From: Chlorobaculum sp. 24CR
GTDB lineage: Bacteria; Bacteroidota; Chlorobiia; Chlorobiales; Chlorobiaceae
Direction of reading: 5' to 3'
Assembly: GCF_004118635.1 (NCBI RefSeq)
Contig: NZ_SDGU01000022.1
Span: 1-64,000 of the forward strand
DNA length: 64,000 nt
The notes beneath the pieces are model-generated. The model had not been told where the DNA came from and made no database searches. It was given only the letters and a program-made list of their open reading frames with translations. The position numbers were made by a program, and so were the translations under genes. Shown here one piece after another: positions 34,971-43,309 of this stretch; the stretch's first letter is position 1, and the number at the start of each line of letters is the position of its first letter.

Positions 34971-35990
34971 TCAGGCGAGCATTTCCGCGATGCGTTCGTT
35001 GACGCGCTGCTCGATCATGTGTTCGGCCATGTAGATCATGTTCTTGATGGCGCGCGACGACGAGCGTCCGTGGCCGACAATCGAGATGCCATCGACGCCG
35101 AGGAACGGCACGCCGCCGAACTTTTCGACATCGAATGGTTCGAAAATCCCCTTGAACGCCTGACTCGCAAGGGCCGCTGAGTCCTGGTCGAGCGTGCCCG
35201 CCATGACCAGCTTTTCGAGCGCCGGCTTGAAGAGCGAGCCGAGAAAGTGCGGAATGCTCTCCCCGAACTTCAGGATGGTGTTGCCGACCAGCCCGTCGCA
35301 GACGACGATGGTGGCTTTGCCGGCCAGAATGTCGTGTCCCTCGATGTTGCCGATGAAGTTGATTTTTTGCTCTTCGTGCGCCTCTTGCAACTGGTTCCAT
35401 GCCTGCTTGAGATAGTCGGGGCCTTTGCCCTCCTCCTCTCCGATGTTGAGCAGGCCGACGACCGGCTGTTCGATTTTGGCTGCGTAGCGCTGGTAGATGG
35501 TCAGCATTTCGGCGAACTGCACCAGATTTTCCGGTTTGCAGTCCACGTTGGCGCCGACATCGACGATGTTGGTGAGCCCCTCGCCGATGCGCGGGAAGTA
35601 GGCGTAGATGGTCGGGCGCAGTACGCCGGGAAGGCGACCGAGCACGAACAGAGACGCTGCCATCAGCGCACCGGTATTTCCGGCGCTCACAAAAGCGTCG
35701 GCTTCTTTGGCTTTGCAGAGCTTCAGGCCGCGGACAAGTGACGACTCCTGCTTTGCCTTGACGGCGGTGGCGGGAACATCCTCCATGGTGATGACCTCTG
35801 GCGCGTGCATAAAGCGCAGATTGAGTGCTCCGGCATCATGCTGTTCCAGAAGAGGGGCCACCTTCTCTTCCTGCCCGATCAGCAGGATTTCAAAGCGGCC
35901 TTCGCTTTCCCTGAGGGCATCGATCACGCCCTCGACAACGCACACGGGGGCATTGTCGCCACCCATGGCATCCACGACAATGGTCAACAT
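34971..35990 (-). CDS. plsX: Phosphate acyltransferase PlsX
   Basis: 339 residues. The N-terminal '[19 protein letters not shown]' and '[19 protein letters not shown]' are characteristic of PlsX, a peripheral membrane enzyme making acyl-phosphate from acyl-ACP for glycerol-3-phosphate acylation. Later '[11 protein letters not shown]' and '[20 protein letters not shown]' are further landmarks. The expected order rpmF-plsX-fabH is present on the minus strand, which links phospholipid synthesis with ribosome production. Confidence 0.96.
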   Translation of the reverse strand: MLTIVVDAMGGDNAPVCVVEGVIDALRESEGRFEILLIGQEEKVAPLLEQHDAGALNLRFMHAPEVITMEDVPATAVKAKQESSLVRGLKLCKAKEADAFVSAGNTGALMAASLFVLGRLPGVLRPTIYAYFPRIGEGLTNIVDVGANVDCKPENLVQFAEMLTIYQRYAAKIEQPVVGLLNIGEEEGKGPDYLKQAWNQLQEAHEEQKINFIGNIEGHDILAGKATIVVCDGLVGNTILKFGESIPHFLGSLFKPALEKLVMAGTLDQDSAALASQAFKGIFEPFDVEKFGGVPFLGVDGISIVGHGRSSSRAIKNMIYMAEHMIEQRVNERIAEMLA

Positions 35991-36020
35991 GGCGGTTCTG
36001 TCTTGTTTACTTCAAACTAC

Positions 36021-36212
36021 TTAGGCGACGACAATCTTGCCGGTGACCTGACGGCCTTTGTAGTGGCCGCAATGGCGGCAGGCGCGGTGCGGAAGGGTCG
36101 GCTCGCCGCAGTTCGGGCAGAGAACCGTGACGGCGGCCTTGGTGCGGGCGTTGTACTGTGCTCTCCTCTTGTCCCTTCTGGACTTGGACATCTTGGCTTT
36201 CGGGTTGGCCAT
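36021..36212 (-). CDS. rpmF: 50S ribosomal protein L32
   Basis: 63 residues, strongly basic. It has the zinc-finger form: '[23 protein letters not shown]' contains C-x2-C and C-x2-C pairs. The N-terminus '[20 protein letters not shown]' is typical. Placed between the YceD-like gene and plsX, as in many bacteria. Confidence 0.95.
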   Translation of the reverse strand: MANPKAKMSKSRRDKRRAQYNARTKAAVTVLCPNCGEPTLPHRACRHCGHYKGRQVTGKIVVA

Positions 36213-36238
36213 AATCTATATCAATTTAGAATCAACGA

Positions 36239-36769
36239 TTAACGATACTTGTTTTTCAGTTTTTCGAGCGACTCCAGCCAATCGGTGTCGGACAGATTGA
36301 CTTCGCCCGGCTCCATCTGTTCTTCCTGATGGAACACCCGGCAATCGGGATTGTCCGTACAGGTGACTTTCATCGGAACGGAGAGCAGCAGCGTTTCGCG
36401 AACATCCTCGGTCAGGTCGAGCGAGACCGCGCTCCGGTCGATGAGCCGATACTCCTCGTCGCGCTCTTCGTCTGGTTCTCCGGGCTGTTCGTAACTATAA
36501 TATATACGGTACGAACCGGTCAGCACTGTGGTGACTGGCGCAAGGCACAGGTCGCAGGTCAGATCGGCGGTTGCCGAAGTCTTCAAGGTGACGATCATCT
36601 CGTCATCCAGTTTTTCGACGCTTCCCCTGACCGAAACATCTTTTGAAAAGCCTGCTTCCGCGAGCGCCGGATCGTTGAAATCAGTCGCGTTGCAGGTGAA
36701 ATCGAACTCGTGCGTCCCTTGTGAAAGACCCGCAAGACGGATTGCAATCAGCGCTTTTTCTCTGGACAT
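36239..36769 (-). CDS. YceD/DUF177 family protein
   Basis: 176 residues. It carries the DUF177 pattern, with 'LTCDLCLAPVTTVLTG' (a C-x2-C pair) in the middle and a second 'CTDNPDCRVFHQEEQ' near the end, probably binding a metal. YceD-like proteins sit next to rpmF in most bacteria and are thought to act in 23S rRNA stability or maturation, from work in plants and E. coli. The start at ATG 36769 has GAGGTGG upstream; the frame extends to 36799. The first gene of the rpmF-plsX-fab operon. Confidence 0.85.
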   Translation of the reverse strand: MSREKALIAIRLAGLSQGTHEFDFTCNATDFNDPALAEAGFSKDVSVRGSVEKLDDEMIVTLKTSATADLTCDLCLAPVTTVLTGSYRIYYSYEQPGEPDEERDEEYRLIDRSAVSLDLTEDVRETLLLSVPMKVTCTDNPDCRVFHQEEQMEPGEVNLSDTDWLESLEKLKNKYR

Positions 36770-36879
36770 AACCACCTCGTTTCCATAAAAGAGCATCAAT
36801 GTACAAAAATAATAATCGAAAAAGAAAAGTCTGAAGCCTCCAGCCGGGCGGAAAAATTATTAAAAAAGTTGTTGCGGGT

Positions 36880-36907
36880 TTGGAAATTCGAGCCGCAGCC
36901 TTATATT
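36880..36907 (+). promoter_or_regulatory. Promoter of tRNA-Asn
   Basis: TTGGAA (36880-36885), 16 bases, then TATATT (36902-36907), about 30 bases before the tRNA 5' end. The -10 matches 5 of 6 and the -35 4 of 6. Confidence 0.5.
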
Positions 36908-36938
36908 TGCACTCTCTTTGATCAACGAAGAGTCCCAT

Positions 36939-37010
<72 letters not shown>

Positions 37011-37019
37011 CTTAAAAAA

Positions 37020-37053
37020 GGAAGTGCTTGAGTATGCGGCGCTTCCTTTTTTT
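37020..37053 (+). terminator. Intrinsic terminator after tRNA-Asn
   Basis: GGAAGTGC (37020-37027) pairs with GCGCTTCC (37039-37046, one G-U pair), followed by seven T (37047-37053). It shows that a protein start at 37024 would lie inside the terminator, so the GIY-YIG gene begins later. Confidence 0.85.
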
Positions 37054-37092
37054 GTTTGTACCCGTCCTGGCCACTGTTACCCCTGGGAAGCC

Positions 37093-37365
37093 GTGGATAA
37101 TTCAGCACAGGCCCCATACTTCCTCTACATCCTCAAATCGGCGGTTGTCGCTCGCTATTACGTCGGCATCTCGACGAATCCGCACCGTCGCCTGGAGTAT
37201 CACAACGGCTTTGAGAAAGGCTTTACTTCCTGTTACCGGCCTTGGCGGATCGTGTACACGAAAGCGTATTCGTCCAAAGTCGAAGCTCATGTGGCTGAAA
37301 AAACGGTCAAGGAGCGGAAGCGTAGCCGGATGATCGAGCGCTTGATTGGCGGCGGGGCGATTTGA
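37093..37365 (+). CDS. GIY-YIG endonuclease-domain protein
   Basis: About 90 residues. 'PYFLYILKSAVVARYYVGIS' has the two halves of the GIY-YIG motif, followed by 'NPHRRLEYHNGFEKG' (catalytic Arg) and 'EAHVAEKTVKERKR' (metal-binding Glu). This resembles the small standalone UPF0213/YhbQ-like proteins, which are DNA nicking or structure-specific nucleases of unclear role. No ATG exists in frame; GTG 37093 is preferred because the open frame upstream runs through the tRNA terminator. Alternative start GTG 37024 is unlikely. Confidence 0.72.
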   Translation: MDNSAQAPYFLYILKSAVVARYYVGISTNPHRRLEYHNGFEKGFTSCYRPWRIVYTKAYSSKVEAHVAEKTVKERKRSRMIERLIGGGAI

Positions 37366-37464
37366 GACCGCTCGCGGGTTCAGACTCTTCTCCGTATTTC
37401 CCCGCCATGAGTATATTACCCACCACAGCCACATCTTCCGCTCACCCGCCAATTCGCACCCATC

Positions 37465-37902
37465 ATGATTCGATACCTTTTCATCTTCCTTCTCACCGCG
37501 CTCTCCGCCTGTTCTTCTCGTTATGCAACGCAGCCGGAGGCGAGCACTCCGAAGCTGTTCGGGACGTGGTGGCGGGTCGAGGCGATCGATGGGCGGAAGG
37601 CGGAGTTCCTGCGCGGACAGCGGCGGGATATGCACATCATCCTCTATTCGTCGCGCAAGATGGTCGGTTCCGGCGGGTGCAACCAGATCAACGGTTCGTT
37701 TGTTCACTCGCCGGGCAGCATTCGCTTCGGCGCGATCGCGTCGTCGAGGATGATGTGCGCGCCGGTGGTGATGGCGCGGGAGCGGGCGTTCATCGCGGCC
37801 TTGCGCAAGGCCGACAGCTCTATTGTCAGAGGTCGCCGGTTGACGATGTATGACCGGGCGGGCCGCGAGGTTCTGCGCTTCATGGCGGTTCCGTCGCGCT
37901 GA
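37465..37902 (+). CDS. META-domain (HslJ-like) lipoprotein
   Basis: 145 residues. The start 'MIRYLFIFLLTALSACSS' is a signal peptide with lipobox LSAC (Cys16), so the mature protein should be lipid-anchored. The rest, 'FGTWWRVEAIDGRKAE', 'MHIILYSSRKMVGSGGCNQIN' (split) and 'SSRMMCAPVVMARERAFIAAL', matches the META/HslJ beta fold, with 'GSGGCNQINGSF' as the best landmark. Function in HslJ proteins relates to novobiocin or heat tolerance and is unclear elsewhere. Possibly monocistronic. Confidence 0.75.
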   Translation: MIRYLFIFLLTALSACSSRYATQPEASTPKLFGTWWRVEAIDGRKAEFLRGQRRDMHIILYSSRKMVGSGGCNQINGSFVHSPGSIRFGAIASSRMMCAPVVMARERAFIAALRKADSSIVRGRRLTMYDRAGREVLRFMAVPSR

Positions 37903-38013
37903 TGCGAGCTTGCCCCGGCGCGGGGAACCTCCTGCACAGGCTCGCGGTTCTTGTGCCAGTCACCCACCCGAGCCGGACAATCCGGACAATCGGAGGCGGC
38001 TGGCGCGAGGGCG

Positions 38014-38041
38014 TTGCAGACGGGAAAGAATTGTTTATATT
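38014..38041 (+). promoter_or_regulatory. Candidate promoter of the leuA attenuator transcript
   Basis: TTGCAG (38014-38019), 16 bases, then TATATT (38036-38041), about 43 bases before the leader peptide ATG. The -10 matches 5 of 6 and the -35 3 of 6. This fits a transcript starting near 38048. Confidence 0.42.
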
Positions 38042-38083
38042 GTCCCAACTTTTCGTACAGCCGATAACGGTACTTCATCTTGT

Positions 38084-38161
38084 ATGAACACGGTCAACAA
38101 CATGCTTCTTCTTACGCTATCGCTAACGGGCCTTACCTGCCTGAGGGGGAGCGCATTGTAG
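38084..38161 (+). CDS. Leucine-rich leader peptide of the leuA attenuator
   Basis: A 25-codon frame from ATG 38084 to TAG 38159-38161. Eight of 25 codons are leucine, including three consecutive CTT (38105-38113). It lies 131 bases before leuA and is followed by a rho-independent terminator, as expected for a leucine attenuator. When charged tRNA-Leu is scarce, a ribosome would stall at the CTT run and release the antiterminator segment at 38141-38148. The upstream ribosome site is weak, so translation is inferred from composition and position. Confidence 0.7.
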   Translation: MNTVNNMLLLTLSLTGLTCLRGSAL

Positions 38162-38227
38162 TTTCGTTGACTTGTACGGAATCCGATTTTCAAAGCCGCA
38201 ATCCTCTCAGGGTAAGCGGCTTTTTTT
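38141..38227 (+). promoter_or_regulatory. Transcription attenuator: antiterminator and terminator of leuA
   Basis: AAGCCGC (38193-38199) pairs with GCGGCTT (38216-38222), followed by a T-run to 38227, forming the terminator. CTGAGGGG (38141-38148), inside the leader peptide's last codons, can pair with CCTCTCAG (38203-38210), which lies in the terminator loop: eight pairs including one G-U. Stalling of the leader ribosome would allow this alternative pairing and permit leuA transcription. Translation to the TAG would cover 38141-38148 and let the terminator form. Confidence 0.65.
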
Positions 38228-38235
38228 CTTTACGG

Positions 38236-38273
38236 GACTTTACTATCCAAGAGTGACTTTACTATCCAAGAGT
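38236..38273 (+). repeat. Perfect 19-bp tandem duplication before leuA
   Basis: GACTTTACTATCCAAGAGT occurs twice in succession (38236-38254 and 38255-38273) between the terminator and the GGAG ribosome site. It may affect spacing of the leuA 5' region; it looks recent because both copies are identical. Confidence 0.9.
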
Positions 38274-38292
38274 ATCAAAAGGAGATTCTCTC

Positions 38293-39981
38293 ATGAGTAC
38301 GATGAATTATAAGAAATACGCATCCTATCCGACGGTCGGCCTGAAAGACAGAACCTGGCCGGACAAGACCATCACCAAAGCGCCGATCTGGAGCAGCGTC
38401 GATCTTCGCGACGGCAACCAGGCGTTGCCGATTCCCATGAGCGTCGATGAAAAGGTGGAGTTTTTCAAGCTGCTGGTCTCCGTTGGCTTCAAGGAGATCG
38501 AGGTGGGCTTTCCCTCCGCGTCGGCCACGGAGTTCGCCTTTGCGCGCAAGCTGATCGAGAACAACCTCATCCCCGACGACGTGACCATCCAGGTGCTGAC
38601 CCAGTCACGCGAGCACCTCATCCGCCGCACCTTCGAGGCGATCAAGGGCGCGAAGAACGCCATCGTGCACCTCTACAACTCCACCTCGCGCCAGCAGCGC
38701 GACATAGTGTTCCGCATGAGCCGGGAGGAGATCATCACCATCGCCGTCGCCGGAACGCGGCTGGTTCGCGAGCTGAAGGAGGCGAGCGGCAATCCGGGCA
38801 TCCGCTTCGAGTACAGCCCGGAGAGCTTCACCGGCACCGAGCTTGACTACGCGCTCGACGTGTGCCACGCGGTGATGGACGAGTGGGGCGCGTCGGCGGA
38901 GAATAAGGTGATCCTGAACCTGCCTTCGACGGTCGAGCTTTCGACGCCGAACGTCTATGCTGACCGCATCGAGTGGTTTTGCCGCCACATCAAGAATCGC
39001 GACGCGGTGCTCTTCAGCGTGCACGCCCACAACGACCGGGGCACGGCGGTGGCGACTTCCGAGCTGGCGGTGATGGCTGGCGCGGATCGCATCGAGGGGG
39101 CGCTGTTCGGCAATGGCGAGCGGTGCGGCAACATGGATATTATCACCATGGCGCTGAACCTGATGACGCAGGGCATCGATCCGAAGCTCGACTTTTCCAA
39201 CCTGCCGCACGTCAAGGAGGTCTATTCGCGCTGCACCCGCATGACGGTGCATCCGCGTCACCCCTACTCCGGCGACCTGGTTTACACCGCCTTCTCCGGC
39301 TCGCACCAGGACGCCATCAGCAAGGGGATGAAGGCGCACCAGCGCGCCACCGACGGCGTCTGGGACGTGCCCTATCTGCCGATCGATCCGGAGGATGTGG
39401 GCTGCAATTACGAGGCGATCGTCCGTATCAACAGCCAGTCGGGCAAGGGCGGCATCGCCTATCTGCTCGAAAAGGAGTACGGCATCCAGGCGCCCAAGTG
39501 GATGCAGCCCGATTTCGGCGTCGTCGTTCAGGAGGTGACCGACCGCACCGGCGAGGAGCTTTCGGCGCAGCAGATTCACGAGCTGTTCCAGAAGGAGTAT
39601 ATCGCCTCGGCGGAGCCGTATCTCATGAAAAAATGCACGATTAGCTGGAGCGACGAAGATCCGGATCGCAACGACGAGGTGGCCACGATCATCAGCGCCT
39701 CGATGGTTGGGCCGCAGGGCGAGTTCAGCTTCAAGGCCAAGGGCAACGGCCCGCTCGACGCCTTCGTGCGCGGCATGGTGAGCCACACCGGCATCGATTT
39801 TCATGTCGATGAATATACCGAGCACGCTATCGGCCACAGCTCCGACGCCTTGGCCATCGCCTACATCCGGCTCGCGTTCGACGACGGCGCGCTGGTGTGC
39901 GGTTCGGGCATCGACTCGAACATCAGCCTCGCCTCGATCAAGGCCATCGTCAGCGCCCTGAACCGGTTCAAACGGCCCTGA
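38293..39981 (+). CDS. leuA: 2-isopropylmalate synthase, long (type 2) form
   Basis: 562 residues. The HMGL-like barrel contains 'WSSVDLRDGNQALPIPM' (33-49; R39, D40), 'HLYNSTSRQQR' near 126, and the metal site 'FSVHAHNDRGTAVATSE' (H244, H246). A C-terminal LeuA regulatory domain (about 420-562) with 'SHTGIDFHVDEYTEHAIGHSSDALAIAYI' divided across residues 495-525 gives leucine feedback inhibition. It condenses acetyl-CoA with 2-oxoisovalerate, the first leucine step. GGAG lies eight bases before ATG 38293. Expression is expected to be controlled by the attenuator just upstream. Confidence 0.94.
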   Translation: MSTMNYKKYASYPTVGLKDRTWPDKTITKAPIWSSVDLRDGNQALPIPMSVDEKVEFFKLLVSVGFKEIEVGFPSASATEFAFARKLIENNLIPDDVTIQVLTQSREHLIRRTFEAIKGAKNAIVHLYNSTSRQQRDIVFRMSREEIITIAVAGTRLVRELKEASGNPGIRFEYSPESFTGTELDYALDVCHAVMDEWGASAENKVILNLPSTVELSTPNVYADRIEWFCRHIKNRDAVLFSVHAHNDRGTAVATSELAVMAGADRIEGALFGNGERCGNMDIITMALNLMTQGIDPKLDFSNLPHVKEVYSRCTRMTVHPRHPYSGDLVYTAFSGSHQDAISKGMKAHQRATDGVWDVPYLPIDPEDVGCNYEAIVRINSQSGKGGIAYLLEKEYGIQAPKWMQPDFGVVVQEVTDRTGEELSAQQIHELFQKEYIASAEPYLMKKCTISWSDEDPDRNDEVATIISASMVGPQGEFSFKAKGNGPLDAFVRGMVSHTGIDFHVDEYTEHAIGHSSDALAIAYIRLAFDDGALVCGSGIDSNISLASIKAIVSALNRFKRP

Positions 39982-40107
39982 ATTTTCCGGCGGGGGGTGC
40001 CATCCGGAGCGCCTCCCGCCAAACCCCTCTTTCCGGATTTCTTCTCTTACCCTATCTTTACGGAGAAACAGGTTCCACCTCACGCTCAACGAATCCGGAG
40101 ACCCGGT

Positions 40108-41046
40108 ATGACGATCAGCCCCAGCCGCAAGACCCGCGCTTTTTCTCGCGTCCGAACCCTTGCCGCGCTGCTCTTGCTCTGCGCTGTTTTTCTGCCGGGA
40201 TGCGCCACGAAACAGCCGCCGTCCAACAAGATTCAGGTGATCGCCTCCATCGAGCCGCTGGCGTGGTTCGCTGAAAGAATCGGCGGCGAGCGGGTTGCGG
40301 TGTCGGTGATGGTGCCGTCGGGCGGCAATCCGCACACCTACGAGCCGACGCCGAGGCAGATGGCGGAGGTGAGCCGCGCGGCGCTCTTCGTGAAGGCGGG
40401 ATCGGGGGTCGAGTTCGAGCTTGACTGGATGGGTCGCCTCGTCGAGCTCAACAAAAACATGGCGGTGTGCAACGCCTCCGGGGGGGTGACGCTGTTGCCG
40501 ATGAGCGAGACGGAGCATGACGCCGCAGTCGAGCCGGACGGGCATCACCACGAGCACGGCAATCTCGATCCGCACTTCTGGCTCTCGCCCGCCAACGCCC
40601 GCGTCATTGCAAAGAACGTCGAGCGCTCGCTCGTGGCACTCGATCCGGCGGGCAAGGCGCAGTTCGCGGCCAACGCGGCGGCGCTCGACAAGGAGTTGCA
40701 GGCGCTCGACCGTGAGATTCGCGAGCGACTGGCCGGGGTGAAGAGCCGTCGGTTCCTCGTCTTCCACCCGGCCTGGGGCTACTTCGCCCGCGACTACGGG
40801 CTGAAGCAGATCGCCGCCGAAGAGGAGGGCAAGACGCTGACGCCGCGACAAATGGAACGGGTGATCGACGAGGCCCGGCGCGGCGGCATCCGGGCGGTGT
40901 TCGTGTCGCCGGAGTTCAGCTCGGCGCAGGCCGACGCCATCGCGCGGGACATTGGCGGACAGACCGTCACGGTCGATCCCCTTTCGCGGAACTACGTGGA
41001 AAATCTTCGCAAAGCGGCAACCGCATTCGCAAGGAGCCTGCAATGA
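40108..41046 (+). CDS. znuA: Metal ABC transporter substrate-binding lipoprotein (ZnuA-like)
   Basis: 312 residues. It has an N-terminal lipobox 'AVFLPGCATK' (Cys32), so it is anchored at the membrane. Cluster 9 features: 'GGNPHTYEPTPRQMAEVSRA' (H76), a histidine-rich loop 'HHHEHGNLDPHFWLSP', 'FHPAWGYFARDYGL' and 'FVSPEFSSAQADAIARDI'. The histidine-rich loop favours zinc over manganese. Start at ATG 40108 with GGAG seven bases before; the frame extends to 39997. Overlaps znuC by four bases, so all three transporter genes form one operon. Confidence 0.87.
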   Translation: MTISPSRKTRAFSRVRTLAALLLLCAVFLPGCATKQPPSNKIQVIASIEPLAWFAERIGGERVAVSVMVPSGGNPHTYEPTPRQMAEVSRAALFVKAGSGVEFELDWMGRLVELNKNMAVCNASGGVTLLPMSETEHDAAVEPDGHHHEHGNLDPHFWLSPANARVIAKNVERSLVALDPAGKAQFAANAAALDKELQALDREIRERLAGVKSRRFLVFHPAWGYFARDYGLKQIAAEEEGKTLTPRQMERVIDEARRGGIRAVFVSPEFSSAQADAIARDIGGQTVTVDPLSRNYVENLRKAATAFARSLQ

Positions 41047-41813
41047 CGGAGCCGCTGATCGTCTGCGACCGGCTCTGCGTCGATCTTGGCGGCGCGAAGG
41101 TGCTGGACGGCCTGTCGCTCTCGGTGCACGAGGGGGACTTCCTCGCCGTCCTGGGGCCGAACGGCGGCGGCAAAACCACGCTCCTCAAGGTCGTGCTCGG
41201 CCTCGTCAGGCCGACCTCCGGCAGCGTCACCGTGTTCGGCAAGGAACCGGGCTGCGCCGCCGGTCGGATCGGCTACGTGCCGCAGCGGCTCGACTTCGAC
41301 CGCTCGTTTCCGATCAGCGCGATGGAGGTGGTGCTGATGGGGCGGCTGTCACGCAAAAAGCTCTTCCAGCGCTACGGGCGCCAGGATCGCCAAAAGGCGC
41401 TCGAAGCGCTCGAAACCACCGGCCTCGCCTCGCTCGCCCAGCGGCGCATCGGGGCGCTTTCGGGCGGCGAACTTCAGCGGGCGCTCATTGCGCGAGCGCT
41501 CGCTGGAGAGCCGGAGCTGCTGCTCCTCGACGAGCCGACGGCGAGCGTCGATCCCGACATGAAGACCACCATCTACGACCTGCTCGACCAGCTCAAAAAG
41601 AGCCACACCATTGTGCTGGTCACGCACGACACCGGCACCATCGCCCGGCACGTCTCGCGAATCGCCTGCCTGAACTGTACGCTCGACATGCACGAACCCG
41701 GCTCGACGCTTGGCCGTTCGGCCCTCGACAGCCTCTACGGCTATCCGGTCGATGTGGTCGAGCATCGCGCTCCTCGCAGCCACGAAACCTATCCGGATCA
41801 CCGCCATGCCTGA
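41043..41813 (+). CDS. znuC: Metal ABC transporter ATP-binding protein (ZnuC-like)
   Basis: 256 residues. Walker A 'LGPNGGGKTTLLKVVLG' (37-53), Q-loop in 'YVPQRLDFDRSFPISAMEVV', signature 'LSGGELQRALIARALAGEPE' and Walker B 'LLLLDEPTASVDPD' are all intact; H-loop is 'LVTHD'. It energises import through the permease encoded next. Start overlaps znuA (ATGA), and its stop lies inside the next gene's start region. Confidence 0.92.
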   Translation: MTEPLIVCDRLCVDLGGAKVLDGLSLSVHEGDFLAVLGPNGGGKTTLLKVVLGLVRPTSGSVTVFGKEPGCAAGRIGYVPQRLDFDRSFPISAMEVVLMGRLSRKKLFQRYGRQDRQKALEALETTGLASLAQRRIGALSGGELQRALIARALAGEPELLLLDEPTASVDPDMKTTIYDLLDQLKKSHTIVLVTHDTGTIARHVSRIACLNCTLDMHEPGSTLGRSALDSLYGYPVDVVEHRAPRSHETYPDHRHA

Positions 41814-42624
41814 CATCCTGCACTTCGAGTTCATGCGCAACGCCTTTCTGGCGGCCATTCTGTCGAGCGTCGCCTGCGGCATCATCGGCGCCTACGTGGT
41901 CGTCCGGAGGCTCGGCTTCATCAGCGGAGGCATCGCCCACACGGCCTTCGGCGGCATCGGCCTCAGCTACTACCTCGGCCTGAATCCGCTCGCGGGCATC
42001 ATCCCCTTCAGCCTCGCCGCGGCCATCGGCATCGGGCTGCTTTCGCGAAAGGCCAGGATCGCCGAGGACACCGCCATCGGCGCGTTCTGGGCGGCGGGTA
42101 TGTCGGTCGGCGTCATTCTCATCGGCCTGACGCCCGGCTACGCGCCCAATCTTTTCAGCTATCTTTTCGGCAACATCCTGACCGTGCCCAACTCCGATTT
42201 GCAACTCATCCTGCTGCTCGATCTTTTAATCATCGCCGTCGTCTGGCTCTTCGACAAAGAGTTTGTGGCGATCTCCTTCGACGAAGAATATGCGCGAATA
42301 TCGGGCCTGAAAACCTTGGCGCTCGATCTCGTGATGCTCTGCCTGATCGCCCTCACCGTGGTGATCATGGTGCGGATTGTCGGCATCGTCATGGTCATAG
42401 CGCTGCTCACCATTCCCGCCGCCATCGCCCGGAGTTTCAGCCAAAGCCTCTACCGGATGATGGCCACCGGCATTTTGCTTGCGGGCCTTTTCAGCATTGC
42501 CGGGCTGTGGCTTTCGTGGATTTTCAATCTGGCCTCGGGCGCGACCATCATCCTTGTCGCCGCGCTGGTTTTCCTCGTGAATGCGCTGCTCAGAGCCGGA
42601 AAAGCCCGGCAGACGGCGTGCTGA
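41806..42624 (+). CDS. znuB: Metal ABC transporter permease (ZnuB-like)
   Basis: 272 residues with about eight membrane helices. It starts 'MPDILHFEFMRNAFLAAIL' and has 'SSVACGIIGAYVVVRRLGF' and 'GGIAHTAFGGIGLSYYLG', the cluster 9 permease signature. ATG 41806 is chosen because the frame extends only as non-homologous sequence upstream. Overlaps znuC by eight bases. Forms the channel of the transporter. Confidence 0.91.
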   Translation: MPDILHFEFMRNAFLAAILSSVACGIIGAYVVVRRLGFISGGIAHTAFGGIGLSYYLGLNPLAGIIPFSLAAAIGIGLLSRKARIAEDTAIGAFWAAGMSVGVILIGLTPGYAPNLFSYLFGNILTVPNSDLQLILLLDLLIIAVVWLFDKEFVAISFDEEYARISGLKTLALDLVMLCLIALTVVIMVRIVGIVMVIALLTIPAAIARSFSQSLYRMMATGILLAGLFSIAGLWLSWIFNLASGATIILVAALVFLVNALLRAGKARQTAC

Positions 42625-42699
42625 TTCGTCGGGATTTATGGAAAGATGGCAAATTGTTACATTCATTGAACAGACCCGATCAACCAACCAGCACCCGTT

Positions 42700-42927
42700 A
42701 TGAAGCCGATGTATTACCTCGTGGCCGCGGCCCTGTCGATCCTGCTCTCCATCTACGTTTTTCTTTTCGGCACGGCGGCCAACAGCCAGCTCGTCGCGAT
42801 CTTTATTGGCCTCTGGGCGCCAACGATCATTTGCCTCGGCATCTTCAACATTCTCATGAGCATCCACGGCGAAATGTGCTGTGCTCACAAGCGCATCGAG
42901 GATCGGCAGACCGGGCATGAGCACTGA
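42700..42927 (+). CDS. Small two-helix membrane protein
   Basis: 75 residues with two membrane helices: 'YYLVAAALSILLSIYVFLFG' and 'LVAIFIGLWAPTIICLGIFN', then a hydrophilic tail containing 'HGEMCCAHKRIEDRQTG'. The CC pair and histidines could bind metal. I know no family. Its stop overlaps the start of fluC (ATGAGC at 42917 versus TGA at 42925), which supports a real, translated gene. It may belong to the zinc or fluoride unit. Confidence 0.65.
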   Translation: MKPMYYLVAAALSILLSIYVFLFGTAANSQLVAIFIGLWAPTIICLGIFNILMSIHGEMCCAHKRIEDRQTGHEH

Positions 42928-43309
42928 TGTGGCGATGAAACAGGTGCTTCTGGTGGGCGCGGGCGGTTTCGCCGGATCGGTCGCCCGCTACCTTGTGGCG
43001 CTCGCGGTACCCTTTTCCGGCACCGGCTTTCCTTTCGCCACATTCGCGGTCAACCTGCTCGGCTCGTTCCTGATCGGCTTCATCAGCGAGCTGGCGCTCT
43101 CGACCACGCTCTTCTCGCCTGAAACGCGCCTGCTCCTGACGACCGGCTTCTGCGGCGGATTCACCACCTTTTCGACGGCGATGTACGAAACCGGCGGACT
43201 CGTTCGCGACGGCCAGGCGCTCTACGCCGGGCTGTACGTCGCGGGGAGCCTGGCGGGCGGCATGGCCTGTCTCTTTTCAGGAACGCTTCTTGCAAAACTC
43301 TGGCCATGA
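42917..43309 (+). CDS. crcB: Fluoride ion channel FluC (CrcB)
   Basis: 130 residues, four membrane helices. Landmarks are 'GAGGFAGSVARYLVALAV', 'FAVNLLGSFLIGFISELAL' and 'GFCGGFTTFSTAMYETGGL', where the phenylalanine and serine/threonine line the fluoride path. It exports fluoride as an antiparallel dimer. No fluoride riboswitch is visible upstream. The stop overlaps the next gene's ATG (43306). Confidence 0.93.
   Translation: MSTDVAMKQVLLVGAGGFAGSVARYLVALAVPFSGTGFPFATFAVNLLGSFLIGFISELALSTTLFSPETRLLLTTGFCGGFTTFSTAMYETGGLVRDGQALYAGLYVAGSLAGGMACLFSGTLLAKLWP

Noticed and set aside
37024-37092. Upstream extension of the GIY-YIG gene
   Set aside because: It would start inside the tRNA-Asn terminator hairpin and adds no domain sequence.
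38605-41043. 812-residue open frame opposite leuA and znuA
   Set aside because: Shadow of two well-supported genes; composition is rich in R, H and V as expected for an antisense reading of GC-rich codons, and no family motif is seen.
42625-42916. Fluoride riboswitch before fluC
   Set aside because: The conserved core of the crcB motif is not found, and fluC overlaps an upstream gene with no room for a separate leader.
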